A stretch of 64,000 nucleotides of DNA from CALDOK01 sp964481655 (lineage in GTDB: Bacteria > Myxococcota_A > UBA796 > JAFGLY01). Under the pieces are notes generated by a model. The model was not told the origin of the DNA, did not search any database, and saw nothing but the letters and a program-made list of their open reading frames with translations. Positions within the stretch are counted from its first letter, which is position 1. Every line of letters begins with the position of its first letter. Of the stretch, positions 28,416 to 37,710 are shown piece after piece. A program made the translations under genes and the position numbers. The stretch spans positions 28,170 to 92,169 of the forward strand of contig CAYZVO010000004.1 in assembly GCA_964481655.1 (NCBI GenBank), read 5' to 3'.

Positions 28416-29447
28416 CTAGCTCAGGAACAACCCGCCCAGCTCGTCCACGCGCTCGAGGGCTGTGGCGGCGCCCTGGACGGTGGTGGAGAACGGATCCTCG
28501 GCCAGGACCACGGGCAGCTGGGTGCGGCGGCCGATGGCCTCGTCCATGCCGGCCAGCAGCGCGCCGCCGCCGGTGAGCAGGATGCCGGTGTCCACGATGT
28601 CGCTGGCCAGCTCCGGCGGGGTGCGCTCGAGGGTCGCCACGATGGCGGAGACGATGTCGTCCACGCCGGGTGCCAGGGCCTCGACCACCTGCTCGGAGCG
28701 CAGGTCCACCCGCCGGGGGAAGCCGCGGGCCTTGTCGCGCCCAGCCACGGCCATGGAGGCCTGGCGGGCGCCGGCGATGGCGCCGCCGATGCGCTGCTTG
28801 ATCTCTTCCGCGGTGCACGGGCCGATGAGCAGGCCGTGCTCGGCTTCGACCATGCGGGTGATGGCGGCGTCCATGCGGTCGCCGCCGGCGGCGATGGTCT
28901 TGGCGTGCACGATGCCGCCCAGGGAGATCACGGCGATCTCAGTGGTGCCACCGCCCACATCGACCACCATGTTGCCCTCGGGGGCGGCCAGGGGGAGGCC
29001 GGCGCCCAGGGCGGCCGCCAGGGGCTGCTCCATGAGCTGGACCTGGCGCACCCCCGCGGACTCGGCGCACTCGCGCACGGCGCGCTTCTCGACCTCGGTG
29101 GTCCCGAACGGGATGCAGATGACGGCCTGGGGTCCCACCAGCGGCTTGCGGCCCAGGGCGCGCAGGAGCAGGTAGCGCAGGAGCTCTTCGGTGGCCTGGA
29201 AGTCGGAGATCACGCCGTCGCGCAGAGGGCGGACGACGGAGACCGCGCCGGGGGCGCGCCCCAGCATGGCCCGGGCCTCGGTGCCGATGGCCAGGGGCAC
29301 CCGCGCCCCCGTGTCGTCCTCGCGGAACGCCACCACCGTCGGCTCCCGGCAGACGTCGCCTCGGCCAGCGAGGCAGAACAGCGTGTTCGAGGTGCCGAGA
29401 TCGATGGCCAGGTCCTGGGACAGGAGGCCTGAGACGGAGTCGAGCAT
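28416..29447 (-). CDS. mreB: MreB/actin-like rod-shape protein
   Basis: This 343-aa bacterial actin has phosphate-1 loop LAIDLGTSNTLFCLAGRG, EPTVVAF, phosphate-2 MVVDVGGGTTEIAVISLGG, and adenosine motif GILLTGGGALLAGMDEAI. It polymerises under the inner membrane to guide peptidoglycan synthesis. The 24-residue upstream extension is not used, because ATG 29447 is preceded by GGAAG and begins the conserved region. No mreC/mreD/rodA follows, which is unusual for the main MreB, so this may be a second actin-like protein. Confidence 0.88.
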   Translation of the reverse strand: MLDSVSGLLSQDLAIDLGTSNTLFCLAGRGDVCREPTVVAFREDDTGARVPLAIGTEARAMLGRAPGAVSVVRPLRDGVISDFQATEELLRYLLLRALGRKPLVGPQAVICIPFGTTEVEKRAVRECAESAGVRQVQLMEQPLAAALGAGLPLAAPEGNMVVDVGGGTTEIAVISLGGIVHAKTIAAGGDRMDAAITRMVEAEHGLLIGPCTAEEIKQRIGGAIAGARQASMAVAGRDKARGFPRRVDLRSEQVVEALAPGVDDIVSAIVATLERTPPELASDIVDTGILLTGGGALLAGMDEAIGRRTQLPVVLAEDPFSTTVQGAATALERVDELGGLFLS

Positions 29448-29536
29448 GGCGGGGCTTCCGTGGTATAGAGCCGGGGTCCTCGCAACATAGCACCCCCGGC
29501 TCCCCGCGGGAGGCGCCACAGCAACCTGGAGTGCCC

Positions 29537-30361
29537 ATGCGTCGCTCGTTGATCTGGTCCCTCGCCATCGTCCTCTGCGGCTACGTGGTGCTGGCCTGTT
29601 CCAAGGTGCCGATCCTGGGTCGCCGCCAGCTCAACCTCATCCCCGACGCCATCATGCTGCCCATCGGCTCGAGCGCCTACAGCAGCACCCTGGCCACGCT
29701 CAAGGTGGCCCACCGGGGTGAGAAACACGAGACCGTCCAGCAGGTGGGCGAGCGCATCGCCAAGATCGCGGGCGCCAACAAGTACGAGTGGGAGTTCGCG
29801 CTGGTCCGCGACGACGAGACCGTGAACGCCTGGGCCCTGCCCGGCGGCAAGATCGCCATCTACACGGGGGTCCTGCCCGTCTGCAAGCACGAGGCGGGGC
29901 TGGCCTTCATCATGGGCCACGAGGCCGGCCACGTGGTCGCCCGCCACGGCTCCGAGCGCCTCTCCCAGCAGCTGACCGTCCTCGGCGGCCTGGCGGGGCT
30001 CTACCTGTACATGGACAACAAGACCGAGCTGTCCCAGGAGCAGCAGGCCATCATCCTGGCCGCCGCGGGTGTGGGCAGCGAGGTGGGGCTGGTGCTGCCC
30101 TTCTCCCGCAAGCACGAGCGCGAGGCCGACGTCATCGGCATGATGTACATGGCCGGAGCTGGCTACCCACCGGAAGAGGCCATCGACATCTGGGGTCGCA
30201 TGGAGTCCGCCGGCTCCGGCGCGGCCCTGCCGGCCTTCCTCTCGACCCACCCCTCCTACGACGATCGCGAAGAGAACCTGCGGGAGTGGCTGTCCAAGGC
30301 CGAGCGCCGCTACGAGCGCAACAAGCGCGCCGGGGACAGCACCGAGACCCTCTGGCGCTGA
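29537..30361 (+). CDS. M48-family metallopeptidase, lipoprotein
   Basis: This 274-aa zinc peptidase has an N-terminal lipoprotein-type signal (MRRSLIWSLAIVLCGYVVLAC, Cys21). The catalytic motif is FIMGHEAGHVVARHGSERLSQ, the third ligand region is RKHEREADVIGMMYMAGAGY, and the C-terminal FLSTHPSYDDREENL motif is present. It is BepA/LoiP-like and is likely involved in outer-membrane protein quality control. ATG 29537 was chosen 6 nt from GGAG. It is divergent from mreB. Confidence 0.92.
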   Translation: MRRSLIWSLAIVLCGYVVLACSKVPILGRRQLNLIPDAIMLPIGSSAYSSTLATLKVAHRGEKHETVQQVGERIAKIAGANKYEWEFALVRDDETVNAWALPGGKIAIYTGVLPVCKHEAGLAFIMGHEAGHVVARHGSERLSQQLTVLGGLAGLYLYMDNKTELSQEQQAIILAAAGVGSEVGLVLPFSRKHEREADVIGMMYMAGAGYPPEEAIDIWGRMESAGSGAALPAFLSTHPSYDDREENLREWLSKAERRYERNKRAGDSTETLWR

Positions 30362-30415
30362 GCGGCCCTCCGGAGCGTCGACCATCAGCGCTGAACGCGC
30401 TATGAGGCGCCACCT

Positions 30416-30439
30416 CCGGATCCGCGCGCGCGGATCCGG
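30416..30439 (+). terminator. Perfect 24-bp palindrome with T-run
   Basis: CCGGATCCGCGC followed by its exact complement forms a 24-bp palindrome, then CTCACTTTTGATC. It lies between the M48 gene stop and the PpiD-like start and fits a rho-independent terminator. The downstream gene then needs its own promoter in about 27 bp, or read-through. Confidence 0.6.
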
Positions 30440-30466
30440 CTCACTTTTGATCGATCAGGAGCTCCC

Positions 30467-31957
30467 ATGTCCCTCATGGAGAAGATCCGAGGCGGAACCG
30501 AAAGCGGGGCCATGCGGCTGGTGCTGGGCATCATCGTGGTGGTCTTCGTGTTCTGGGGCATCGGTACCGGCGGCATGAACACCTCGCAGGTGGTGGCCAC
30601 CGTCGATGGCAAGCGCATCACGGACACCAAGTACCACCAGGCCATGAAGCGCAACCCGCGGGCCCACGACAACTCCCTCACCGAAGAGCAGAATCGGCAG
30701 CTGGCGCGGGACGTGGTCCGGCAGCTGATCACCCAGGAGGTCCTCCTCCAGGAAGCAGACCGGCTGGGCATCGAGATCTCGGGCGAGGAAGTCGCGCGCA
30801 CCATCCTGGGCATCGACGCCTTCTCCGACGAAGACGGCGAGTACTCCCAGGAGCTCTACACCCGGCACCTCAAGCGCTACGGCACCACCCAGGCCCAGTT
30901 CGAGGTGGACATCCGCAACGAGCTGATCCTCTCCCGCCTGCGCGACGTCGCCATGCAGGCGACCACCGTGGACGAAGACGAGATCCGCGAGAGCTGGTTC
31001 GCCGAGATGACCTCCTTCGAGCTCGATCTGGTCGCGGTCCGCGCCCTGTCGTTCTACGACGACGTGGAGCCGGGCGAGGCCGAGATCGAGACCTTCATCG
31101 CCGAGAACCGCCCCGAGATCCGCTCCTGGTACGACGAGCACTTCGAGTCGCGCTTCCACAAGCCCACCCGGGCCAAGGTCCGCATGATCCTGCTGCAGGC
31201 GGGCGAGGGCGAGGACGACGATACCCTGCTCAGCGAGCGCATGACCGCCATCCGCGCCGAGCTCGACGCTGGCGGCGACTTCGCCATGCTGGCCAAGAAG
31301 TACAGCGAGGACCTCAGCGCCGAGAACGGCGGCCTGCTGGGCGAGGTCCGCTACGACCAGCTGGACTCCAGCCTCGGCAACGCCATCTTCGGCGGCCCCG
31401 ACACCCCCAACACCGACATCGGCCTGCGCCTCCCCGCCCGCACCTCCCGCGGCCTGCACCTGCTGAACGTGGAAGAGATCCTCCCCGAGGAGACCACCGA
31501 AGAGCAGGACGCCCGCGCCGAGATCGCCGTGGTGCTCATGAAGGAGCGCCAGGCCCCGACCCTGGCCGAGGCCTACGCCGCCAAGCTGCACGCCGCCTGG
31601 AACGAGGCCGGCGTGGCTCCGATGGAGCTGCTGGCCGAGCAGGGCATGCGGGTCGAGCCTGCTGGGCCCATCACCCTGGCCAACCCCAGCCTGTCCCAGT
31701 TCGGCACCATCGACGAGCTGCGCGAAGCCCTCGAGACGGCCCAGGCCGGCGAGCTGCTGCCCGCCGTCATCGACGTGCCCGGCGCCTGGCTGGTGGCCGA
31801 AGTCGCCACCCGCAACGAGCCGGACGCCGCGCGCCTCGAGACCGAGCTCCCCAGCCTCGCCCCCCAGATCGAGGCCATGCGCCGCATGGAGTTCCTCAAC
31901 AGCTGGGTCGAGGACCTGGTCGCCCAGGCCAAGGTCAAGGAGTACCACAGCTTCTAG
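30467..31957 (+). CDS. PpiD/SurA-like periplasmic peptidyl-prolyl isomerase
   Basis: This 496-aa chaperone has a single membrane helix (about residues 17-36, LVLGIIVVVFVFWGIGTGG). A SurA-type N-terminal domain follows, with TVDGKRITDTKYHQAM and QLITQEVLLQEADRLGIEIS. A parvulin domain occupies about residues 230-345 (AKVRMILLQAG, GGDFAMLAKKYSEDLSAENGGLLGEV). It assists folding of exported proteins at the periplasmic face of the inner membrane. AGGAG precedes the ATG. Confidence 0.88.
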   Translation: MSLMEKIRGGTESGAMRLVLGIIVVVFVFWGIGTGGMNTSQVVATVDGKRITDTKYHQAMKRNPRAHDNSLTEEQNRQLARDVVRQLITQEVLLQEADRLGIEISGEEVARTILGIDAFSDEDGEYSQELYTRHLKRYGTTQAQFEVDIRNELILSRLRDVAMQATTVDEDEIRESWFAEMTSFELDLVAVRALSFYDDVEPGEAEIETFIAENRPEIRSWYDEHFESRFHKPTRAKVRMILLQAGEGEDDDTLLSERMTAIRAELDAGGDFAMLAKKYSEDLSAENGGLLGEVRYDQLDSSLGNAIFGGPDTPNTDIGLRLPARTSRGLHLLNVEEILPEETTEEQDARAEIAVVLMKERQAPTLAEAYAAKLHAAWNEAGVAPMELLAEQGMRVEPAGPITLANPSLSQFGTIDELREALETAQAGELLPAVIDVPGAWLVAEVATRNEPDAARLETELPSLAPQIEAMRRMEFLNSWVEDLVAQAKVKEYHSF

Positions 31958-31975
31958 CGCGGACGTCGCCTGGAA

Positions 31976-32005
31976 CGAGGGGCCCTGCGGGGCCCCTTCG
32001 TCGCT
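31976..32005 (+). terminator. Terminator-like hairpin after PpiD-like gene
   Basis: ACGAGGGGCCC-TGCG-GGGCCCCTTCGT forms a stable stem with one bulged base, about 20 nt after the stop codon. It is followed by a short, weak T/C tract. Confidence 0.55.
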
Positions 32006-32071
32006 TCAGGTGCCCCCGAAGCACCCGCCGCGCCGCGGTACGACCGACGCCCGAGAGCCCGTCTCCCGGGG

Positions 32072-32175
32072 GAAAAAAAATGTGTCGGAAAAAACGTTGA
32101 CAAGTCAAGGCTTTACCGTGAATCCACCTTTATAGTTGCTTCCAAGACCTTGAAATTGTCCGCGTATTTGGTGAG
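32072..32175 (+). promoter_or_regulatory. AT-rich island with promoter-like sequences
   Basis: This is the least GC-rich stretch of the window: eight A, then AAAAAACGTTGACAAGTCAA, CTTTATAGTTG, and TTGAAATTG. TTGACA is a perfect -35 hexamer and is half of an inverted TTGAC-N2-GTCAA. A well-spaced -10 is not obvious; TATAGT is 28 nt away. The rest of the 447-bp gap (32006-32404) is pyrimidine-rich and shows no convincing gene. Confidence 0.4.
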
Positions 32176-32404
32176 ACTCCTACCCGAATGGTGCTGCGGA
32201 CCCGCGCCGTGGCCCGACCCTCTCCACCCGGAGGTTGGACAGACTGGACTGGCTGCCGTTCCTGAGCCGCCGTTCCCGCCCCTTTGCTGGCGTTCTCGCT
32301 CGTTCCTCGCCTGGCTTGGGTGAAGCCATCCCGAGGATTGCCGCCGCTGTCACCCCCAGTCCTTCTGTCCTTCCTCCGGCCCCTTCCCCCGCCCTCAGCG
32401 CTTC

Positions 32405-33520
32405 ATGGGTTCACCCGCCCTTCAGCTCCCGGATCTGCGCCGTGGCCACCTGCCGGCCCGCCCCTCGGCCCCCGTGGGCGCGCGAACGCTGAAGCTGGCC
32501 CTGACGGTCGCCCACAAGTGCCTCGAGCCCCGCAGCCGGGAGCGCTTCGTCGAAGAGCCCGCGCCGCGGGCGGTGGAGCGCATCCCGTACCGCACCGAAG
32601 ACGGCTGGCAGTGCTTCCTGTTCCGCTGCCCGCCCCCCCCGGGCGCCCCCGGTGAGCCGGTCATCCTGGCCCACGGGCTGGGGCTGAACCGGCTGAGCAT
32701 GGACTACGCGCAGGAGGGCCTCATCGCCCTGCTGCACGCCTGGGGCTTCGACGTCTACCTGCTGGAGCACCGGGCCGACGCCTCGGCCTTCCCGCCCCGT
32801 CACCCCCGCAGCTTCGACGCCGACACCATCGCCGCCCAGGACGTGCCCGCCGCCATCCAGGCGGTGCTGGACCGCACCGGGCACCGCCAGGTGGGCTGGA
32901 TCGGCCACGGCTTCGGCGGCCAGCTGCTCTACATCCACCTGGCCCAGGATCCCTACGCGCCGGTCTACGCCGCGGCCTGCCTGGGCTCGGCCGTGCGCTT
33001 CGCCCCCCCCGGCAGCACCGCCCGGGCCGCCGCACTGGTGGCCCGCCTGCTGCCCTCCCGCATCGGCCTGCCCGCGCGCCAGGTCATGCGCCTGCTGTCA
33101 CCGAGCGCCAGTGTGAGCCGCTCCCTCGGCCACCATGCGAGCCACGGCGCCATCGACGGCCCCGTGCTGCGGGGCGTGCTCAACCACGGCGTCGAGGACC
33201 TGCGGGGCGGGCTGGTGCGCCAGGTCTCCCGCTGGGTCTCCAGCGGCGTGCTCTGCGATCGCGACGACCGCATCGACTACCTCGAGGCCATCCGCGACCA
33301 CGCCCTGCCCCTGCTGGTGGTCGCCTCCCCCGGCGACCGCGTCTGCGAGCCCGAGGCCGCCCTGAGGGTCCTGGACTACATGGGCGAGGGCAACAAGCGT
33401 TCCCTGGTCCTGGCGGAGCCCTGCGGCCACCTGGATCTGGTGCAGGGCAGGCTGGCAGAGACGGCGACAGGGCCCGCGGTGGCGTCGTGGCTGGATGCGC
33501 ACCGCCGGAGGGCCTGGTAG
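32405..33520 (+). CDS. Alpha/beta-hydrolase-fold protein lacking nucleophile Ser
   Basis: This 371-aa alpha/beta-hydrolase-like protein has an HGLGLNRLSMDY oxyanion loop (about residues 90-101), LLVVASPGDRV (acid region), and PCGHLDLVQG (catalytic His). The nucleophile elbow GWIGHGFGGQLL (164-175) has Gly169 where the family has Ser, so ordinary esterase chemistry is unlikely. Start choice is uncertain: ATG 32405 has no ribosome site, and GTG 32474 would remove 23 poorly conserved residues. It is convergent with the CHAP lipoprotein gene, across a heptamer array. Confidence 0.72.
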   Translation: MGSPALQLPDLRRGHLPARPSAPVGARTLKLALTVAHKCLEPRSRERFVEEPAPRAVERIPYRTEDGWQCFLFRCPPPPGAPGEPVILAHGLGLNRLSMDYAQEGLIALLHAWGFDVYLLEHRADASAFPPRHPRSFDADTIAAQDVPAAIQAVLDRTGHRQVGWIGHGFGGQLLYIHLAQDPYAPVYAAACLGSAVRFAPPGSTARAAALVARLLPSRIGLPARQVMRLLSPSASVSRSLGHHASHGAIDGPVLRGVLNHGVEDLRGGLVRQVSRWVSSGVLCDRDDRIDYLEAIRDHALPLLVVASPGDRVCEPEAALRVLDYMGEGNKRSLVLAEPCGHLDLVQGRLAETATGPAVASWLDAHRRRAW

Positions 33521-33528
33521 CGGGCTGA

Positions 33529-33742
33529 GGGGTCGTGGGTCGCAGGTCGTAGGTCGTAGGTCGTAGGTCGCCAGCCGTGGGAGGCGAGTCGCCAGTCGCG
33601 AGTCGATGAAGGTCCGAGGATGGTCGAAGGACGATCTACGACCCACCTCCTACGAGTTCCTCCATCCTCCCACCTACATCCTCTGGCGATTCACCTCTCG
33701 CCTCCCACGACTCGCCTCCCACCTCCAACGTCCAACCTCCTA
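33529..33742. repeat. Heptanucleotide repeat array in convergent spacer
   Basis: About 30 degenerate 7-bp units fill the spacer. The left half has GGTCGTG, GGTCGCA, GGTCGTA (three times), GGTCGCC, then AGTCGCC, AGTCGCG, AGTCGAT. The right half is pyrimidine-rich (CTCCCAC repeated, GACTCGC, CTCCAAC, CTCCTAC) and ends at the stop codon of the minus-strand gene. The halves are roughly complementary. Confidence 0.85.
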
Positions 33743-33743
33743 C

Positions 33744-34994
33744 CTAGTACGGCAACCAGTCCTCGGGCATCCACGCCCGCCCCACGAACAGATAGCCGGG
33801 ATCGATGGATGAGCTGCCCGACCCGAAGTACTCGCTGACATAGCCGAGGCCATCGGTGCTGCCCTGGCAGGACCAGTAGTAGATGCCGTCGATGTCGCCG
33901 TCGCCGTTGCGCTCCCAGTCGATGAAGACCACCGAGTGGCCGCTGCCTGAGTTGCGCCAGAACTGCACGAAGTCGCCGGGCTGCACGTCCTCGAGGTCGG
34001 TGACCTCTTCGCCCAGGCCCCTCAGCTCCATGGCCTCCGACGCGCCCGCGCCCCACAAGTCGCGCACGTACCAGTCCGTGCGGAACTCGTAGAGCTCGTC
34101 CACGTCCATGTCGTTCAGGTACGCGTCCGATCCACCCAGGATGCGCTGGTAGGCGCGCATGTACAGCTCCCAGGTGATGCCGACGCAGTAGCAGGAGCGG
34201 GCGGCGTTGGCCTCGGCCACCAGGGTGTCCAGGTACCAGATGTCCTGGGTGGTGCCCGCGTAGCTGCCGTCCCAGGCGTAGTCGTGGGTGCCGTCGGTGG
34301 GGTAGGCCTCGAGCAGGTTCATGGTGGTGGTGTTGAAGTCCGAGTCCACCGGGTCGGTGCCCTCGAGGACCGTGATGGTCACATCGTCGGTGGCCACCAA
34401 TTCGCCGCCGTCGTAGGCCCGGGCCTGGATGTCCCGCTCGTAGCCAGTGCCCTCGAACTCGTAGCGCAGCATCCCGCCGGGCTCGGTGGTGCCCAGCTCC
34501 CAGTCGTCGGCGTACAGGGCGATCTCGTCGACGTCGCTCGAGCCGTCCACGACGAAGCGCACCGGGTTGTCCACCTCGGCGCCGTCGGCTGGGCTGACGA
34601 TGGTGACCCAGGACGCATCCTCGCCCGCCACCCGCACCGTGAGCTCGTGCCGGGACAGCTCGCTGCTGTCGCTGTCGGCGCCCACCAGGGCCAGGCGATG
34701 CCGGCCCTCGTCCAGGGTGACCCGCATGCTGCCGTCCAGGCGACCCACCGGCTGGTCCTCGACCACGACGTCGCCGTTGGACTCGAGCCAGACCCGAGCC
34801 ACATCGTCGCCAGCGGTGAAGGCCAGGTCGAAGGGGGAGCCGGTGGTCTCGCCGTTGCTGGGTGAGGTGACCCGCACGTCGGTGTCCCGCTGGAAGTCCT
34901 CTCCCGGAAGCTCCGTGCGAGCATCGCTGTCGTCACCACAGGCGGACGCCCCGAAGAGCAACGCGACGAGGATGAATGGGGAGCTGGCTCGCAT
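33744..34994 (-). CDS. Lipoprotein with Ig-like and CHAP/NlpC-like domains
   Basis: This 416-aa lipoprotein (signal MRASSPFILVALLFGASAC, Cys19) has two Ig-like beta domains (about 40-120, VTSPSNGETTGSPFDLAFTAGDDVARVWL, and 125-210, VTIVSPADGAEVDNPVRFVVDGS). The C-terminal domain is cysteine-peptidase-like: RSCYCVGITWELYMRAY gives the putative Cys nucleophile, and VQPGDFVQFWRNSGSGHSVVFIDW gives the His. That pattern fits CHAP/NlpC-P60 peptidoglycan amidases. GGAGG is 7 nt before ATG 34994. It is probably an envelope hydrolase; substrate is inferred. Confidence 0.78.
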   Translation of the reverse strand: MRASSPFILVALLFGASACGDDSDARTELPGEDFQRDTDVRVTSPSNGETTGSPFDLAFTAGDDVARVWLESNGDVVVEDQPVGRLDGSMRVTLDEGRHRLALVGADSDSSELSRHELTVRVAGEDASWVTIVSPADGAEVDNPVRFVVDGSSDVDEIALYADDWELGTTEPGGMLRYEFEGTGYERDIQARAYDGGELVATDDVTITVLEGTDPVDSDFNTTTMNLLEAYPTDGTHDYAWDGSYAGTTQDIWYLDTLVAEANAARSCYCVGITWELYMRAYQRILGGSDAYLNDMDVDELYEFRTDWYVRDLWGAGASEAMELRGLGEEVTDLEDVQPGDFVQFWRNSGSGHSVVFIDWERNGDGDIDGIYYWSCQGSTDGLGYVSEYFGSGSSSIDPGYLFVGRAWMPEDWLPY

Positions 34995-35122
34995 GGGGAC
35001 CCTCCTGTCGAGCGGTCGGCGACGGACAGGGCAGGCTGACACGAACTGGACCCGGCGGCAAGCGGTGAATAGTTCCATGGGCACGACAAGTACGCGGCCC
35101 CCGGTGGTCGCCGGGAGCCTCC

Positions 35123-36856
35123 ATGGCCATGAAGAAGAGTACCCGCCTGCTGCTCTGGACCTCCATCCTGGGCTTCCTGCTGGCCATCGCCATGGCCATC
35201 GCCGTGCTCCTGATCGTCTCCTTCGAGGGCGGCCTGCCCACCTCCGGGCCGGCGACCCTGGTGCTCGAGCTCGAGGGCTCGCTGCCGGATGGCCCCGTCC
35301 AAGGAGCCTTCATCCTCGACGAGGCCGACTTCCCTCCCCTGCTCACCGAGCTCACCCAGGTCATCCGCACCGCGGCGGACGACGAAGACATCGACGGCCT
35401 CTACATCGAGCTGGCCCCCATCGGGCTGGGCCTGGCCGGGGTCCAGGAGCTGGCCGACGCCTTGCACGTCTTCCGGGAGTCCGGCAAGCCCTGCACGGTC
35501 CAGGCCGATCAGCTGGGCAACAAGGAGTTCCTGCTCGCGGCCGCCTGCGGCGAGATCCACATGGCCCCCGCCGGCCTGGTGCTGGTGAACGGCCTGGCCG
35601 TGGAGCACACCTACTACGCCGAGACCCTCGAGAAGATCGGGGTCAGCCCCAACTTCGAGCACGTGGGCGACTTCAAGACCGCGGTGGAGCCCTTCGAGCG
35701 CACCGGGCCGTCCGAGGCGGCCATGGAAGCCACCGACGCCATGCTCGACAGCCTCTACGGGCAGTTCGTCACCCTGGCCGCCCGCGGCCGTGGGCTCGAC
35801 GAGGACGCCATGCGCGCCATCGTGGACCAGCTCCCCATCACCCCCGAGGCCGCCCAGGAGGCGGGCCTGGTGGACGGCCTGGCCTACGCCGGTGAGCTGC
35901 GCCCGGACGACGACGCCAGCATCGACCTGGATCGCTACCTCTCCCGGGTGCGCCGGGACAACCGCGCCGATCCCAAGGTCGCGGTGGTCCACGCCGAGGG
36001 CTCCATCGTCTCTGGCGACAGCGGCGCGGGCATGTTCGGCGGCAGCTACGTCGGCGACGTGGACCTCATCGCCGATCTCGAGCAAGCCCGGGACGACGAC
36101 GACGTGGTGGCCGTGGTGCTGCGCGTCAACTCCCCGGGCGGATCGGGCCTGGCCTCGGACAACATCTGGCACGCCATCCAGGCCGTCCGCGAGGTCAAGC
36201 CGGTGGTGGTCTCCATGGGCGACTACGCCGCCAGCGGCGGGTACTACATCGCCATGGGGAGCGACCGCATCGTGGCCCAGCCCGGCACCCTGACCGGCTC
36301 CATCGGTGTGTTCGGCGGCAAGATGAACGTGCGCGGCGTCTACGAGAAGCTCGGCTTCCACCTGCACGGCTACAAGCGCGGCGAGCTGGCCGACATCTTC
36401 TCCTCCACCTCGGACTTCTCCGAGGCGGGCCGGGCCCGCTTCTCGGACTACCTCGAGACCTTCTACCAGCTGTTCATCGGCCGGGCGGCCGAGGGCCGCA
36501 GCATGACCGTGGACCAGATGCACGCCGTGGCCCAGGGCCGGGTCTGGACCGGCGCCCAGGCCCTCGAGCGCGGCCTGGTGGACGACCTTGGCGGCATCGA
36601 CGTGGCCATCTCCCACGCCCGCGACCTGGCCGGCGTCACCGAAGAGACCGGCATCCTGCGCCTGCCCGCCCAGCGCACCTTCGTGGACGAGCTGCTCGCC
36701 GACCTCGAGTCCGCCAGCATCCACCAGCCCGAGCGCGAGCTGCTGAGCCTGCTGGGCGCCGAGCGCCCGCTGCAGGTCCTCGAGACCACGGCCCGCGTGC
36801 TGGGTCCCCAGGGTGGCGTGGCGGCGATGCCGCCCTACCTGATCGAGGTGCGCTAG
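35123..36856 (+). CDS. sppA: Signal peptide peptidase SppA (67K type)
   Basis: This 577-aa membrane-anchored Ser/Lys protease degrades released signal peptides. The N-terminal helix is residues 8-33. Tandem SppA domains carry the catalytic Lys in VGDFKTAVEPFER (Lys185) and the catalytic Ser in MGDYAASGGYYIAMG (Ser371), matching the E. coli K209/S409 arrangement. VNSPGGSGLASDNIW and GTLTGSIGVFGGKMN are family signatures. It is divergent from the CHAP lipoprotein gene. Confidence 0.94.
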   Translation: MAMKKSTRLLLWTSILGFLLAIAMAIAVLLIVSFEGGLPTSGPATLVLELEGSLPDGPVQGAFILDEADFPPLLTELTQVIRTAADDEDIDGLYIELAPIGLGLAGVQELADALHVFRESGKPCTVQADQLGNKEFLLAAACGEIHMAPAGLVLVNGLAVEHTYYAETLEKIGVSPNFEHVGDFKTAVEPFERTGPSEAAMEATDAMLDSLYGQFVTLAARGRGLDEDAMRAIVDQLPITPEAAQEAGLVDGLAYAGELRPDDDASIDLDRYLSRVRRDNRADPKVAVVHAEGSIVSGDSGAGMFGGSYVGDVDLIADLEQARDDDDVVAVVLRVNSPGGSGLASDNIWHAIQAVREVKPVVVSMGDYAASGGYYIAMGSDRIVAQPGTLTGSIGVFGGKMNVRGVYEKLGFHLHGYKRGELADIFSSTSDFSEAGRARFSDYLETFYQLFIGRAAEGRSMTVDQMHAVAQGRVWTGAQALERGLVDDLGGIDVAISHARDLAGVTEETGILRLPAQRTFVDELLADLESASIHQPERELLSLLGAERPLQVLETTARVLGPQGGVAAMPPYLIEVR

Positions 36857-37624
36857 CTACATCGCCTGGACCGCGTAGAAGCGCATCTGGCCGACCATGT
36901 ACGACGACAGGCCGGTGTTCAGATCGGTGTAGTCATCCACCGTGGCGTTGCGCATGCCGGCCACACCCACCGCGTAGACCGACTGGCTGGCGAAGGCCGA
37001 GCCGGGGATCTCGTGGCGCTTCACCTCGGCGCCGGTGTGGGTGAACTCGTACATCTCCTGGATGCCTTCCGGCTCGTTGGAGTAGGTGATCTCGCCCGAC
37101 ATCACGTCGAGCACCGCCACCAGCACGGCGTCGTAGTCGTACTCGGTCAGGTCGATGAGCAGCTTGTCGCCCGCGGCGTGCTGCTGGGGCACCTCGATGT
37201 CCACCGGCTGGGGCGCGACGACGCCCACCTTGTGCTCGCTGTCCACGTTGGTGACGTCGATGACGTACTCCTCGCCCGCCACGTACTCGAGGCCGTCGTC
37301 GCCGTTGGCCGTGTACAGGCCGCCGCCCTCGTCGACCAGCTCGAGGTTGCCCAGGGTCGGCGACTTCAGCTCCACGAACATGCCGTCCAGCGCGCCGGCC
37401 TCGAGGTCGTCGATGCTGGTCGCGTCGGCCACGAACACCTTGATGGCGGTGCCGTCGGCGAAGTCGGTCTCCGACAGGTCGATCAGATCCGACTCCGGCT
37501 CCACGGCGCCGATGAGCACGGCCTCCACCACCAGGGGGTTGGTGAGGTCATCGACGACGTCCTTGATGTCCTCGAGCTGGCCGCAGCCAGAGAGGATGGA
37601 GGCGAACAGGGCGAAGGTCAGCAT
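36857..37624 (-). CDS. Hypothetical lipoprotein
   Basis: This 255-aa lipoprotein has a short signal (MLTFALFASILSGC, lipobox LSGC, Cys14). The mature protein is acidic and beta-strand-rich (DLIDLSETDFADGTAIKVFVADATSIDDLEAGALDG, then VYAVGVAGMRNATVDD), suggesting one or two Ig/adhesin-like folds. No family is recognised. GGAGA precedes ATG 37624; the longer upstream frame is spurious. It is convergent with sppA with no spacer and lies downstream of the phosphoesterase-like lipoprotein. Confidence 0.75.
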   Translation of the reverse strand: MLTFALFASILSGCGQLEDIKDVVDDLTNPLVVEAVLIGAVEPESDLIDLSETDFADGTAIKVFVADATSIDDLEAGALDGMFVELKSPTLGNLELVDEGGGLYTANGDDGLEYVAGEEYVIDVTNVDSEHKVGVVAPQPVDIEVPQQHAAGDKLLIDLTEYDYDAVLVAVLDVMSGEITYSNEPEGIQEMYEFTHTGAEVKRHEIPGSAFASQSVYAVGVAGMRNATVDDYTDLNTGLSSYMVGQMRFYAVQAM

Positions 37625-37710
37625 GGCGGTCTCCAGAGACGGTGTGAGGACTCGATAGCACACTCCGGGCGCCGATCGCCAGGGAGATGCGGATGTCTGA
37701 AAGGGCGCTG

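Noticed and set aside
32235..32492. 85-aa frame upstream of the alpha/beta hydrolase gene, starting TTG after CCGGAGG
   Set aside because: Composition is Pro/Ser/Arg-rich with no recognisable domain, and it overlaps the hydrolase start in another frame. The ribosome-site match is probably chance.
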